From Hymenopus coronatus (taxonomy: Eukaryota; Arthropoda; Insecta; Mantodea; Hymenopodidae), in the NCBI GenBank assembly GCA_030762935.1, contig CM060881.1:105076501-105140500 (forward strand): a DNA stretch of 64,000 nt, written 5' to 3'. The stretch's first letter is position 1. Every line of letters starts with the position of its first letter. The notes under the pieces were generated by a model that searched no databases, was not told the DNA's origin, and worked only from the letters and a program-made list of their open reading frames with translations. A program made the position numbers and the translations under genes. This document shows positions 35,275 through 47,248 of the stretch, in pieces.

Positions 35275-36575
35275 CAGAATGTTAGGAATATAATACAAAT
35301 ATTTTGAGAAATGGTGTACTCAGTTCAATGTGTTCATTCGCTGTTTTTTTTTCACTTTCTCTACACGTACTATATACATAGTGTATAGAGAAGGTATTGT
35401 AATGCACCCAAAAATACCGAGATTTCACCGGAAATACATGTTTTGGACCCCCTGAATAAAAAAATACATTTTTAGAAAAACATCAGTGTTTGTCCGTGTG
35501 TGTGCCTCTCAGTAGCATAGCTCAAAAACGAAAAATCCTTTAAAAACCAAACTTGATATTTAGGTTGGGTATCTTCCAAGGATGCGACGCGAATATTTTC
35601 AAGAAAATCCCCCCACCCCCAACTACCCTTTACATGGAACTTTATTAGAAAATGTTAATTAACTCAAAAATGGCTAACGATTTTGATTAACCTATCGTAT
35701 ATTAAAGACATTTAAATGACAAATAAAAGGTATATGTGGAATTTTCTAGGAATAGGCTCTGAAGAGTACTTTATTCTGGATGAATTTCACAGAATTTTGC
35801 ATAACTACTAAACCGTAAGAGATGGACAAAAATTAACACACAAAATATAGCATGTTAAAGCACACACTTTATGTTATATACATTTTTTTCGTGTAGTTGA
35901 TCGTTTTTGAGATATTCGTTGTATCAGTTTCAGCTTTGAAAAAGTTATACTTTTTTCATACAAAATTTTGTCAACTCCTGTGCATACAAATAAGTCACAT
36001 AACAACCAGCTTTTGACTATCACTTTAATCTATGGTACTCCATTATTTCGGTTCTACTTATAAGGAAGCAAGTAATAAGACTATTTCTGGCAATTTTTCT
36101 CGATAAAATGAAGTAAACAGAAGCATAAGCTTTTTAATAATATTTTTTGCAGAGATGTAGAGGAAGTCATGTGAATGGAACACATCGGATTTTTTCTCTT
36201 TGTGCGACCGTTTTCTCACAACCAATCACATCATTTACTACCTGATTTATGTTGTATGGTCTTAATTTCGCCGCAAATTAATAACACCTGTTAGTAGAGC
36301 CTATCCATTTTTGCTTCCAAGTTTTCACAACCCAATTCGTAACTTGCTTGTCTAGTAGTAAGAGGTCTTTGGCCTTGCAGAAAGCATTCCGCCCAGTTCC
36401 GATTCACGATTCTGCCTACTCAAGGTAACAACTACTGACCCGCGGTCAGGGGAAAAATATTCTCGTATGTCTTGTGTTGCCACGCCTACTTGGAAGTTCA
36501 CCAACATAAAAACATACCCTTCTTAATAAGTAAAATTATAAGTCCGCAAATGAAGCAAATATTAATTTCATGTTG
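35275..36575 (+). repeat. R2 repeat containing a minus-strand R1
   Basis: The left R2 block (ACAGAATGTTAGGAATATAA, AAATATTTTGAGAAATGG) ends at 35353. R1 occupies 35354-36190. The right R2 block follows (TGTATGGTCTTAATTTCGCC, CTTGCAGAAAGCATTCCG, TTCTTAATAAGTAAAATTAT). Same arrangement as at 60.56-61.9 kb. Confidence 0.7.
35354..36190 (-). mobile_element. R1 element inside R2
   Basis: Near full-length and well conserved: ACTTTCTCTACACGTACTAT hairpin, short GT tract (35491-35502), CCCCCACCCCCAACTACCCT, AAACCGTAAGAGATGGACAA, and the left terminus GTCATGTGAATGGAACACAT. T-runs flank it on both sides. Confidence 0.9.
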
Positions 36576-37040
36576 TCCATTGTACTGTTCTAGATTACCA
36601 TTAGAAGTATTTTCACTTATACTCCCAAAAACCTATATAACCTCATTATTTGGTTCTTTAAATTGTGAGATAACTCGAAATATACGAGTTCACCTTTAAA
36701 CTGACTTTTCGCTATGCATGTGAATGTGATGGCAGCAATGTCAAAAACGAAAAGAGAATGGTTTCGCTGGTTTTACGGTTTTATAGAACGATTATTGGAA
36801 GGTTTAGGTACATAAAATATTAACACTATCCATCAGATGAGTAATTGTTCCTTGCAGCGGGTGAACCATGGCTTTTGAGGTTATATACGCAGTTGGTTGC
36901 TCCACACACCGCACCAGAGAATTTATTTCGAACTACAAGCATTTTAAAGCATTCATGTATAGAGAGGAGTATATTCAATACCTTTAGAAATTAACTTACT
37001 GCAGAATTAATTGTGGAATTCTCGTTATAAACTTAAAAAA
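36576..37040. other. unassigned spacer
   Basis: No recognised feature. The start (ATTTTCACTTATACTCCC) may be a further extension of R2, matching CTGCACTTATGCCCC at 61924. Confidence 0.4.
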
Positions 37041-37899
37041 ATACAGGTTACACTCACATGACTTTCCCTAGCCGCTCTACAAACTTACTACAAAAGATTG
37101 TTCTTCTTTCTACACAATGCTAATTGAGATAAATATTATCAGAATGTTCTTATAACATATTTCCTTATAACTAGAAGGGAACTAAGGGAATGCACTAGGC
37201 TAAAGTGATAGTCAAATGTTTTAATAGCTATCGTTATGTGATTGTCATTGCAAATCGCTTCTTTGATTGGACAGAGTAGAACAACAGAAAAACGGACACT
37301 TCTGTCTTCGAAAAGTGCGGTGCGGTGTTAATTTATACGAAGAATATCAAATAAATCTTACTTGATAAGAAATAAAATAAATATGTACTATTAAGTTATT
37401 ATTATACTATATTCATCGAGAATAAAGAAGTCTTCAGAGACTATTCCCAGAAACTTCAAGATATACATTTTATTTGGGAGGTAAATAGTTTTAAAATACC
37501 GGACTTGAACCAAATTTGTTAGAGCCATTTTTAATAAAATCCAAATTTTTGAAAATTGTTCTATGTAAGGGTAGTTTTTGGTGTGGGGATTTTCTTGAAA
37601 ATATTTATGTCGCATCCTTGGAAGATACTAAACCTAAATACTAAGTTTGGTATTTAACGGTCTTTTCGTTTTTGAGCTATGCTGTCCACAGACACAGAGA
37701 CAGACAAACCACCCCCCCCACACACACACACACGCACGCACGCACGCTCACACGCACGGACCTTTTTTTAAAAATGCTTCTTTCGTACTCAGGGAACCCA
37801 AAACATATATTTCCGGTGAAATTTCTACAACGAATTTTTTGCTGGAATACAATCATTCTCTAGCCACTATTAGTTTGTACATGCGGGCTAGAGAAAGCA
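37041..37899 (+). mobile_element. R1 element, CTAGCC hairpin variant
   Basis: Left end GGTTACACTCACATGACTTT. It carries a CA/CACG tract (37705-37758). The terminal hairpin has a perfect 9-bp stem TCTCTAGCC/GGCTAGAGA (37858-37895), unlike the CTACAC-type stems of most copies. Confidence 0.88.
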
Positions 37900-38010
37900 A
37901 CTACGGAGTTCTTCCATATATACTGCTGATATAAGAGTATCATATGTTGTGCTTCAAATTTTCCCACATACAGCTTTGTTCATTATCAATCGTTCTTAGT
38001 GTGTGCGAGA

Positions 38011-38132
38011 TCTGGTAGAGTCGTAGTGCGCCTAGGTTGTTGTGGCTGTGTACCTACCCCGGTAAGGGTTTAACCACAGAAATGAGGTCTGGTTGAGGTT
38101 TTGTGTTTAGTTTTCGGGTGATAAGTGCGTGC

Positions 38133-38191
<59 letters not shown>

Positions 38192-38486
38192 TAGTAGGCT
38201 CATGGTGAGCCTAGGTGTTGTTGCTGTGTACCTACCCTGGTAAGGGTTTAACCACAGGAATGAGGTGAAGGTTGAGGTTATATTTTTGAGGTTTCGAGCG
38301 TTGGTGTTAAGGAGGTAGCGCTAGATAGGCTCCTCGAGCGATTGCATTTTTCAGAAGCAGCAACCTTTCCTCTGCTCCACTTGTTTTTAATTTTTAAAAT
38401 TATTTATAATAGTTAATTTTGATAGACCACTTCCAATGAAAGGGGGGAGCACTTAGTTCAGCTATTTCGCTGTTGGAGTGAGTGAG

Positions 38487-38533
<47 letters not shown>

Positions 38534-38838
38534 ATGCATTCATGCGAATCTGGTAGGCTCGTGGTGAGCCTAGATGTTGTTGCTGTGTACCTACCCTGGC
38601 AGGGGTTTAACCACAGGAATGGGGTGAAGGTTAAGGTTATAATTTTATAATTTAGATATTTCAATTGTTGGTGTTAAGGAGGTAGCGCTAGATAGGCGCC
38701 TCGAGCGGTTGCATTTTTCAGGACCAGCATCCTTTCCTCTACTCCGCTGGTGTTTAATTTTTAAATTATTTATTCTGGTTAATTTTGATAGACCACTCCA
38801 TTGAGAGGGGAGTACTTAGTTCAGCTATTACGCTGTTA
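38011..38838 (+). repeat. tandem repeat of about 355 bp with microsatellites between units
   Basis: The landmarks GTGTACCTACCCTGGTAAGG, TTAACCACAGGAATG, GTTAAGGAGGTAGCGCTAGA and TTAATTTTGATAGACCAC recur. Unit 1 (from 38011) is partial, unit 2 runs 38191-38480 and unit 3 38549-38838. Between units 1 and 2 lies a GCGT/GT array (about 38127-38190); between units 2 and 3 lies a GCGT array (about 38484-38532). Each microsatellite sits just before the next unit's CTGGTAGGCTC start. Confidence 0.85.
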
Positions 38839-38920
38839 GCTGGTTTGAAGCTGTTGTTACCAGGGGTGCCCTCAAGCCATGCGGGGAACCCGAAACCGCC
38901 TCTTTTGACGTTCAAAGGGT

Positions 38921-39070
38921 ATGGAGTGAGTAGTATAGTGGTTACCATGCTATCCTCTAAAACCCAAGGGTGCAGAATCACACTTGGCAGAGGGTGCAGA
39001 ATCACACTTGGCAGAGGGTGATGGATTTTTCGGTCACAAAAATACTTAGCATGGCTTCCCTCGGAAGATA
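38921..39070 (+). repeat. SINE-A head fragment with internal duplication
   Basis: tRNA-like head GTAGTATAGTGGTTACCATG, then GGGTGCAGAATCACACTTGG twice (about 38968 and 38991), and the body start ACTTAGCATGGCTTCCCTCG. The rest of the SINE is missing. A long minus-strand frame across here is not a gene. Confidence 0.7.
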
Positions 39071-39202
39071 ACCCGGTGGTTCCGTATAATGTTTGTTTGC
39101 ACAAACTCCATATTTTGAAAGAAGAAGCCTCGTGGACTAAACTCCTCCATTTAATGACCGCAAGTCGTAATTTCATCCTACAGGGCCATCTGTGGTCGAC
39201 GA

Positions 39203-39424
39203 GTTGATCCTCGTCACCATAGCGCATAAAGGCGAACTCACGAACTTGAAATTCAAATCTGTTGATCCTCGTCACCATGGCGCATAAAGGCGAACTCACG
39301 AACTTGAAATTCAAATCCGTTGATGCTCGTCTCCATGGCGCATAAAGGCGAACTCAAGAACTTGAAATTCAAATCCGTTGATCCTCGTCACCATGGCGAA
39401 CTCAAAAACTTGAAATTCAAATCC
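39203..39424 (+). repeat. 58-bp minisatellite, four units
   Basis: Units begin GTTGATCCTCGTCACCATGG at 39203, 39261, 39319 and 39377. The first three are 58 bp and the fourth is 48 bp, having lost the CATAAAGGCG segment. Units differ by only one to a few bases. Confidence 0.95.
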
Positions 39425-40392
39425 GATCACGGAAAACGTAACACATATGAGTTTCAGCAATAACTAACTTCGACACCATCAGCACCATCTACCACTATGC
39501 TTTATGTTTATGCAATTCATCCACTGCATTTTGCGCCAAGTTTCCAACGAAATCCTTCTCCGAAGCAAACATGTATGGGATGTGAATTCTTCTGAACAAG
39601 CGATATAACGGATAAAAGAAGCGCCTTACTTTTCCCTGGACGAGAAATAATGGAATTGTTGAGGTGTCAAAAATAATATGATAGCTGCTTCATGCAGCCA
39701 ATAACTTCCAGTAATGCGTCAATGATTGGCATAGCAGGATGTAGGTTTAAGTCGGTTTTTACACTCGTACAAGCCAGTAAATAAATAGATAAATAAAACA
39801 CGTATAATTTAAGAGGTAGTTGTCTTAAGAAATTTGAATATATATAGTTTTTTATACATTTTCTAAAAGTTTATAGTTTTTAAGAATATCTATTATTCTT
39901 ATTTTGAAAGGCTTTCGGCTTCCTCAATTGGGAGTTTGCCACAAAGACAAAGCATACCAAACAAACGAACGAAATAAAACATTATGAATCATGCGTAGGA
40001 TAAAAATTCAAGTATGAGTGAACAATAAATAATCATAAAAAAATTGAGTTAATAAAATAGTTGTATAAAAGATTTATAGGATAAAATTATTTATAAACAA
40101 TTATTCGTGTATTGAATATAAAAGTATTTTCAAAATATTTAGGGAACCTTTTAAAGCTGCAATAATAATGTATATAAAATGATTATTTAAGCCAAACTAC
40201 CTACAACATTTAACAGAAAATAAGGAAAGGTACCTGTAGTATTGATCATTAACCCATAAACCTTTATACTGCTAAGTTGGTACTTTTCTAAATAATATGG
40301 TGTTGTAGGTTCGTAGATGCTACATTTAATTTAATAAAATAATTTATTTCAGGAAATAAATTAATGCATACATACATGCATGCATGAATTCC
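39425..40392. other. AT-rich spacer before the ACAT array
   Basis: No gene recognised. The last 30 bases (GCATACATACATGCATGCAT) are degenerate relatives of the following microsatellite. Confidence 0.45.
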
Positions 40393-41527
40393 ACATACAT
40401 ACATACATACATACATACATACATACATACATACATACATACATACATACATACATACATACATACATACATACATACATACATACATACATACATACAT
40501 ACATACATACATACATACATACATACATACATACATACATACATACATACATACATACATACATACATACATACATACATACATACATACATACATACAT
40601 ACATACATACATACATACATACATACATACATACATACATACATACATACATACATACATACATACATACATACATACATACATACATACATACATACAT
40701 ACATACATACATACATACATACATACATACATACATACATACATACATACATACATACATACATACATACATACATACATACATACATACATACATACAT
40801 ACATACATACATACATACATACATACATACATACATACATACATACATACATACATACATACATACATACATACATACATACATACATACATACATACAT
40901 ACATACATACATACATACATACATACATACATACATACATACATACATACATACATACATACATACATACATACATACATACATACATACATACATACAT
41001 ACATACATACATACATACATACATACATACATACATACATACATACATACATACATACATACATACATACATACATACATACATACATACATACATACAT
41101 ACATACATACATACATACATACATACATACATACATACATACATACATACATACATACATACATACATACATACATACATACATACATACATACATACAT
41201 ACATACATACATACATACATACATACATACATACATACATACATACATACATACATACATACATACATACATACATACATACATACATACATACATACAT
41301 ACATACATACATACATACATACATACATACATACATACATACATACATACATACATACATACATACATACATACATACATACATACATACATACATACAT
41401 ACATACATACATACATACATACATACATACATACATACATACATACATACATACATACATACATACATACATACATACATACATACATACATACATACAT
41501 ACATACATACATACATACATACATACA
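40393..41527. repeat. ACAT tetranucleotide microsatellite, about 284 units
   Basis: About 1,135 bp of ACAT with no interruption visible in the supplied sequence. Because 4 is not a multiple of 3, most reading frames stay open (IHTY on plus, VCMY on minus), which produces 390-420 codon frames that are not genes. A short ATTCAT/ATTCCT hexamer array adjoins it on the right (41531-41562). Confidence 0.98.
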
Positions 41528-41564
41528 CACATATTCATATTCATATTCCTATTCCTATTCCTGC

Positions 41565-43369
41565 TACAATGTTACAGTATTTTTACATTTTATTTCCACA
41601 TTAGAGACACTGCCAACATAACGCACTCATATGGTATCCTCACTTTACGAAAACATCTGCATTGATTTTCAACATGCGCACACAAATGAATATGGGATAT
41701 ATTATACACCCACTCGAAACAACACTCATTGCTTTTCATCTGGTTGAATACCACATGTGGCAGATATATCTCCACATGAACAAACAATATTTCAACACCT
41801 TGGGATCATGCATTTTCAGTAGCTATTTCAATTGAAATTTAGAGAACTTAGCTATTTATGCTTTCCTCTACCTTATGGACCTTAACCCTTTGTTGCCTGT
41901 CGGTACCTATAAGTTCCCTTGTTTTAAGCATAACTGTACAAATAGGGTTGTACTCTAGTATTAATTTCATGTTATGATAACCTTAAACCATAAACGTCAA
42001 GTAATCAAGATTGTTTTATATTGTAAAAATATATAAAATTTTTGCCCTAAAATTGCCTTAATTTTTTAAAATAAATAGAAGAGTAAAAAGCACATAGCTG
42101 TAGTCAAATTGTAACCAGATTAGCTTCCAAGCATACACCGATTATTTTACTTGGGCTCTCCCCAGCCTTTACCACAGTCACTGAAATTTGAACTTGCAAC
42201 ATTGGGATTTGAATGCATGGCCAGTCTATTACCTATCACCTAACACTCATGGCCATTTGAACCACTTTTTGGTAGTGCCTTTAGCAGGATTATGAAAACT
42301 GGTTTAGAAGAATTTAAACTTTTAATTGGGAAGAAAGAGATAAATAAAAGAAAGACATATATTTTCATTTTTATTATTCTTTCTATTATTTTATATAATA
42401 ATTTTATAGGTTTATTTCCATATATTTTTACTGGAACTCCACTTTTAAGTTTGAATTTAAGAAAAAACGGCATATGTAGTACACTAATGCAGACAGCTAA
42501 GCTTTAAAAGCGGAATCCGTAGTTCAAAAGCTTGTAAATGTGTATAAAATGAAGCTTTTGAACGCTGGCTTGTTTCACCTTTACGAGTGTTTAGTAAAAG
42601 CAATAGAAGCGTTTTATCAGCGAGTATCGCTTTTGTAAGTAAGCTCTGTCTATCTCTCCTCCCCCTCCCCTCTTTCTCTCTGATCTACTATGTGAAAACA
42701 AAAGGAGGACATACGGAAGACGTTTATTTATATGTTTGCTATGTGCATCCAAAACATAACGCATGAGTAATTTCTCATATCTGTACATCTGTGTTGCTGC
42801 TTAAGCTTAAATTCCGTAATCTATAAGAGGGATTTAACGTGGCAGAGTAGAAATGTGCAAGCGTATTGTAGAAATAAGAAAGTATATTTTATGCAGAAGT
42901 AAAACAAAAACACAGCCTAACTAAACAATTTCAAGTGTAAAATTGCTATATTTGACTGCGCGCTAAATGCTAAGGAAACTTGGTAGTGATTTTGGTTGAA
43001 GAGATGGATTTTTGGTTTTTTGCTTAATATGAATCTACATAGTTTGCAGAAAATGCCCATAATATGGTTTTGTGGTATTTAAGTGCATTTAAATGGGATT
43101 TTAAATATGGCGGCCAGGCTGTCACGCCCCTTTTACTCTGCGTTTTCTCTTCTGTTTATAACAAGCTAAACTACATGTAATAGGTTGCTGCTTGGAACTT
43201 TTATTGTTTTAGGGCTTTATATTGGGACTGTTGGCAGCACTTTTTTCACTAGACTGTTTACTTGCTATCATTTCAAAAGATAGTTTGGTTGTATAGTGAG
43301 CGAGGCTGTGTTTTACACAATTCATTGTAGTTTTTTTTGTGGATTTAGAAGTGTTCTGGTGAAATAAAC
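41565..43369. other. unassigned spacer
   Basis: AT-rich. A tRNA-like reverse fragment may lie at about 42190-42255 (GGGATTTGAATGCATGGCC). A perfect 12-bp inverted repeat, GTTCAAAAGCTT/AAGCTTTTGAAC, lies at 42522-42563. The tract 43100-43369 may be the 5' flank of the Mutator-like pseudogene. No other feature supported. Confidence 0.4.
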
Positions 43370-45240
43370 CATGGGTAGGATGAAGAAATTTGGAAAAGGG
43401 AAATACTATCTAGAAAGTCAGCACATTTGAGTGTGACAAGTCCCCAAACCAAAAACGTTACCAACAACTAGGTGTTGAATCAAGTGCCAGTTGCAGAGTA
43501 GTCTGCAACAGTCAGTGCATTAAAGACCAAACTTAATTACTCTACTCAAGGTGATGATGGTTTTTTTAATAATTAATTATTCTTCTAGTGGACTTATAAT
43601 TGTTGATATGGAAATACTGTAAATTTTAGTGAATAAGTCAGTGAAATGTATAAATTGTGATGCAGTGGACAGTATAATATTGAGAGAAATTGTGAAAAAT
43701 AGAAGGGGGTTGGCCACTAAGCTTCAGGTTGCTTGCAGCAAATGTTCAAACAAAGAATCAGCAATGAGCTCTAAAATTGTAGAACATAGGTATGAAGTTA
43801 ATTTAAGGTTATGTTATGGATTAAGGTGTATAGGTAAGGGACAAAGAACAGCACAGATTTTATGTGGAATAATGAATTTACCACCACCACCTACAAAGTT
43901 TGTGCCATTTTATCAAACCTTAGGGCATCCTCTTCAGAAAGTGGCAGAAAACAGTATGAAAAATCTGATGTGTTCCATTCACATGACTTTCTTTACATCT
44001 CTGCAACACATTATTCTATTTACTTCATCTAATCGAGAAAAATTAGCAGAAATGGTCTTATTACTTGCTTCCTTGTTAATAGAAGTTCCTTTGTATGGAC
44101 AGAAGTTGACAAATTCCTGCATGAGAAAAGTAGGTTTTTCAAAGTTGAAACCAAAAAACAAGGAATATCTCAAAAACGATCAACTCCAAAAATATATATA
44201 TATATAACGTAAGTTGTGTCTTTTAGCGTGCTATACATTTTTTTGTGTTTTAAGTCTTCGTTCATCTCTTATGGTTTAGTAGTTATGCAAAATTCCGTAA
44301 AATTCATCTTGAATAAAGTAGTCTTCAGAGGCTATTCCCAGAAAATTTAAGACATACATTTTATTTATCAGGTAAATATCTTTGATATATGATATTTTAA
44401 TCTAAAGCATTAGAGCCATTTTTAAGAAAATCAAAATTTTCAAAAATGTTTCCGTGTAAAGGGTAGCTTGGGGTGGGGGGATTTTTTTTAAAACATTTTT
44501 CGTGTCGCATCCTTGGACGATACCAAACTTAAATACCAAGTTTGGCATTTAACGGTCTTTTCGTTTATGAGCTATGCTGCCCACATACACACACACATAC
44601 ACATAGACACACTCAGACAGACACACACGGACATTTTTCTAAAACTGCTTTTGTTTATTCGGGGGGTCTCAAAACATATATTTCCGGTGATATCTCGGTA
44701 TAGAATTTTTGGGTGCAATACAATACCTTCTCTATACATTATGTATATAGTACGTACAGAGAATGTAAAAATGCTGCCTAACAAGATGTAAGATTAAATG
44801 ATAACTCTAAGGATATTACTTACAGCTGCATTTGATGCTTCTTGGTAAAAGCGTGGGCATTCGTCGCTTAACGGTGTATTGTCAGGCATTGCACTTGACA
44901 ATGGAGAAGTTTTAGATGTAGAATGCTTGAGTAAGTTCTGCTTGAAATGTAAAACAGGAAAGAAATACAGTGATTGTAGTAAGAGTTATGATGGCTACAG
45001 TGGGGGAATGGAAAGTGTGACAGTGGTTTCAATTTTTAAACGCTCTGAAGAATATCATAGTGGCATTAGATACATTAATTATTTATGGGGTTGGGGACTC
45101 CAAAGGTTTTCTAAGGGTGCAGGAAGCTAATGTATATGTACAAGAGGTGCAAGTGAAAAAGCTAGAGTGTATTGGACACTACAAAAAAGAATAGGCAGAA
45201 GACTTTGAGAAAAGAGAAAGAATATGAAAGGGATTATGCT
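43370..45240 (+). pseudogene. Mutator-like transposase pseudogene split by an R1 insertion
   Basis: ACCATGGG at 43368 gives MGRMKKFGKGKYYLESQ, a basic start typical of this family, then a frame loss. From about 43600 the frames give GLIIVDMEIL and CINCDAVDSIILREI, then RRGLATKLQVACSKC (paired cysteines, zinc-binding look). After that come YEVNLRLCYGLRCIGKG and LCGIMNLPPPPTKF. This order matches the Mutator-like transposase domain proteins abundant in arthropod genomes. R1 lies at 43964-44767. Beyond it the frame resumes with LNDNSKDIT, AAFDASW (first catalytic aspartate region), KRGHSSLNGVLSGIALDNGE, CSKSYDGYSGGMESV and VKKLECIGHYKKRIGRRL. Stops and frameshifts on both sides show it is dead. 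Confidence 0.82.
43964..44772 (+). mobile_element. R1 element inserted in the transposase pseudogene
   Basis: Well-preserved copy: TCTGATGTGTTCCATTCACA, ACTTTCTTTACATC, TTACTTGCTTCCTTGTTAAT, GGGTGGGGGGATTT and a CA tract (44585-44632). The central stem-loop is at 44520-44549, and the terminal hairpin ends in CAGAGAATGTAAAAAT. AAAAAT lies at both edges (43958-43963 and 44767-44772). Removing the element and one AAAAAT rejoins the host coding phase (SMKN to AA...LNDNSKDIT). Confidence 0.92.
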
Positions 45241-46256
45241 CAGCGATGGAAAACCTACAATCATAATCATTCAATTTTGATTTTATGTATAGGTATTTGG
45301 TTCTCAAATACATGCTGTTTCAAAAGACACCAAAAGAAGATAGCAGTCAATTAGCTTACACTTTGGCTTTTCCGAAACTTGATGTCGCAACTTTCAATCT
45401 CTTCTATTTAAAGTTTTAAGTGTGTTTAAAAATTGCACACATTTGGGATTGGCAATGAAGGAACAACGGTTGTCATACACGACGTAAACAACCTTAGAAC
45501 GTGTTATACGAAACACATAATAAAACCCCCATGCTACGTTTTCCATTACGAAGGTGACCTCTGTTGCGCTGGCGTGTCTATCAAACCATCCCTACACAAC
45601 GCGACTGGTATCTTCGCTACCAACCCGCATCTCTCTTGGAATGGACCAGGCACGTGCCATTTGGTTATGTACGTACGACTACCTAATTCATGGTGATTTT
45701 ATGGTAGTTTGTTTATGTGTCAAATTTAGAGCTGAAAATTATATTAACGTTTCACGTACGGTATGACCACAAGGTCCACATTTTCGTTTGGTGTCGCTTT
45801 ATAACATCCTATATCCAAGCTGTTTTTGCGCTAACTCTACCGTGTTTCCTCATGTGACGTATTGATCCATACAGCTCTTAAAATTACAAAAAGAGCTCAT
45901 GTCCAGCTGAAACGCTTTCCTCGTTTTCACATTTCGCTGGATGGAAACTGATTATCCTGAAAACGAGAAAAACGCGAGAATATGAAAATGGATGACTGAC
46001 ATACTTCTTTGGAAAACTAAAATTTTTGTTTGTGTGGCACTCCTTCGATGCATTATACTCTTAAAAAATTGCTTTCATATATTACACACGCTGGTAAAGG
46101 CCGTTTTATAGCGGTCATCATTTTGAGAGTGAGTTTCTTGCGGTCTACTTAAAGAACGATAGCGAGGGCACAGGACAGCGAACGTGAAGGGCTAATGCGA
46201 GTTTAATCCGAAACAACAGTTTCGCTTTAATAAATTCTAAAAATATTATACAAAAC
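45241..46256. other. unassigned spacer
   Basis: Follows the pseudogene. Short frames at 45433-45766 have no recognised family. May hold the decayed 3' part of the transposon. Confidence 0.4.
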
Positions 46257-47045
46257 CTGATGCGTTCCATTCACATGACTTTCTCTACCTCTCTACATTA
46301 AATCGTTGTTAAAAGGTTATTCTTCCATTTATTTAATGCTAATCAGGAAAAAATTAGCAGAAAGGGTATTATTACTTGCTTCCTTATAAGTATAAAGGAA
46401 ATAAGGGAGCACCATATGGCAAATCGATAGTTAAAGCTTTTAAAAGCTGGTTGCTATGTGATAGAAGTAACTTTGTTTGTATGGACAGGAGTTAACAAAC
46501 TTCCGTATGAGCAAATTATGAGTAATTTAAAGTTGAAACTAATAGCAAGGAGTATCCCAAAAACGGTCAGCCTAACAAAAAAATGTATATAGCATAAATT
46601 GTGTATTCTAACGAGCTCTACATATTTGTATAGTGAGTTTTAGTCTTTCTCTTACGGTTTATTGGTTGTGCAAAATTCCGAAAAATTCTTCCAGAATAAG
46701 CAGGTCTTCAGAGGCTATTCACAGAAAATTTAAGTTATACATTACATTTTCCATGTAAATATATGGGATTTTAATCAAACTCATTAAAGCCATTTCTGAG
46801 AAAAGCAAAACTTTCGAATTTTGTTTCCATGTAAAGGGTAGTTGGGGTGGGGAATTTCTTGAAAATCTTCGTTTCGCATCCTTGGACGATACCAAACTTA
46901 AACACCAAGTATTGTATTTAACGGTCTTTTCGTTTTTGAGCAATGGTGTCCTCAGGAACACATTTCCGGTGAAATCTCAGTATCGAATTTTTTAGTGCGA
47001 TACCTTCTCTATACGCTATGTATATAGTATGCGTGGAGAAAGTAA
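46257..47045 (+). mobile_element. R1 element lacking the CA tract
   Basis: CCTGATGCGTTCCATTCACA to GCGTGGAGAAAGTAAAAA. The region between GTTTTTGAGCAATGGTGTCC and CACATTTCCGGTGAAATC is deleted together with the CA tract. Directly followed by another R1 start. Confidence 0.88.
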
Positions 47046-47175
47046 AAATCCGACGCGTTCCATTCATCTTCCTGTTCTGTAAGCAAATTATTCTTGCAAA
47101 TGCTTATATTACTTCACACTAATCGACATCAACATTAATGAGATTTGTTTCTTAAAATTTGAAGGGAATTAACGG

Positions 47176-47248
<73 letters not shown>

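Noticed and set aside
38766..39314. A 182-codon minus-strand frame
   Set aside because: It spans a tandem-repeat end, a SINE fragment and a 58-bp minisatellite, and its repeated peptides mirror those DNA repeats.
39203..39424. CRISPR-like array
   Set aside because: Units are directly adjacent without unique spacers and the genome looks animal; it is a minisatellite.
40288..41621. Four to five overlapping frames of about 390-420 codons on both strands
   Set aside because: They are translations of a pure ACAT array (IHTY and VCMY periodic peptides); they carry no gene-like composition.
43964..44207. C-terminal part of the 192-codon frame that starts at 43629
   Set aside because: Residues after SMKN come from the inserted R1, not from the transposase.
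45433..45766. Coding exon after the Mutator-like pseudogene
   Set aside because: The frame has cysteines and balanced composition but does not continue the transposase and shows no recognised motif.
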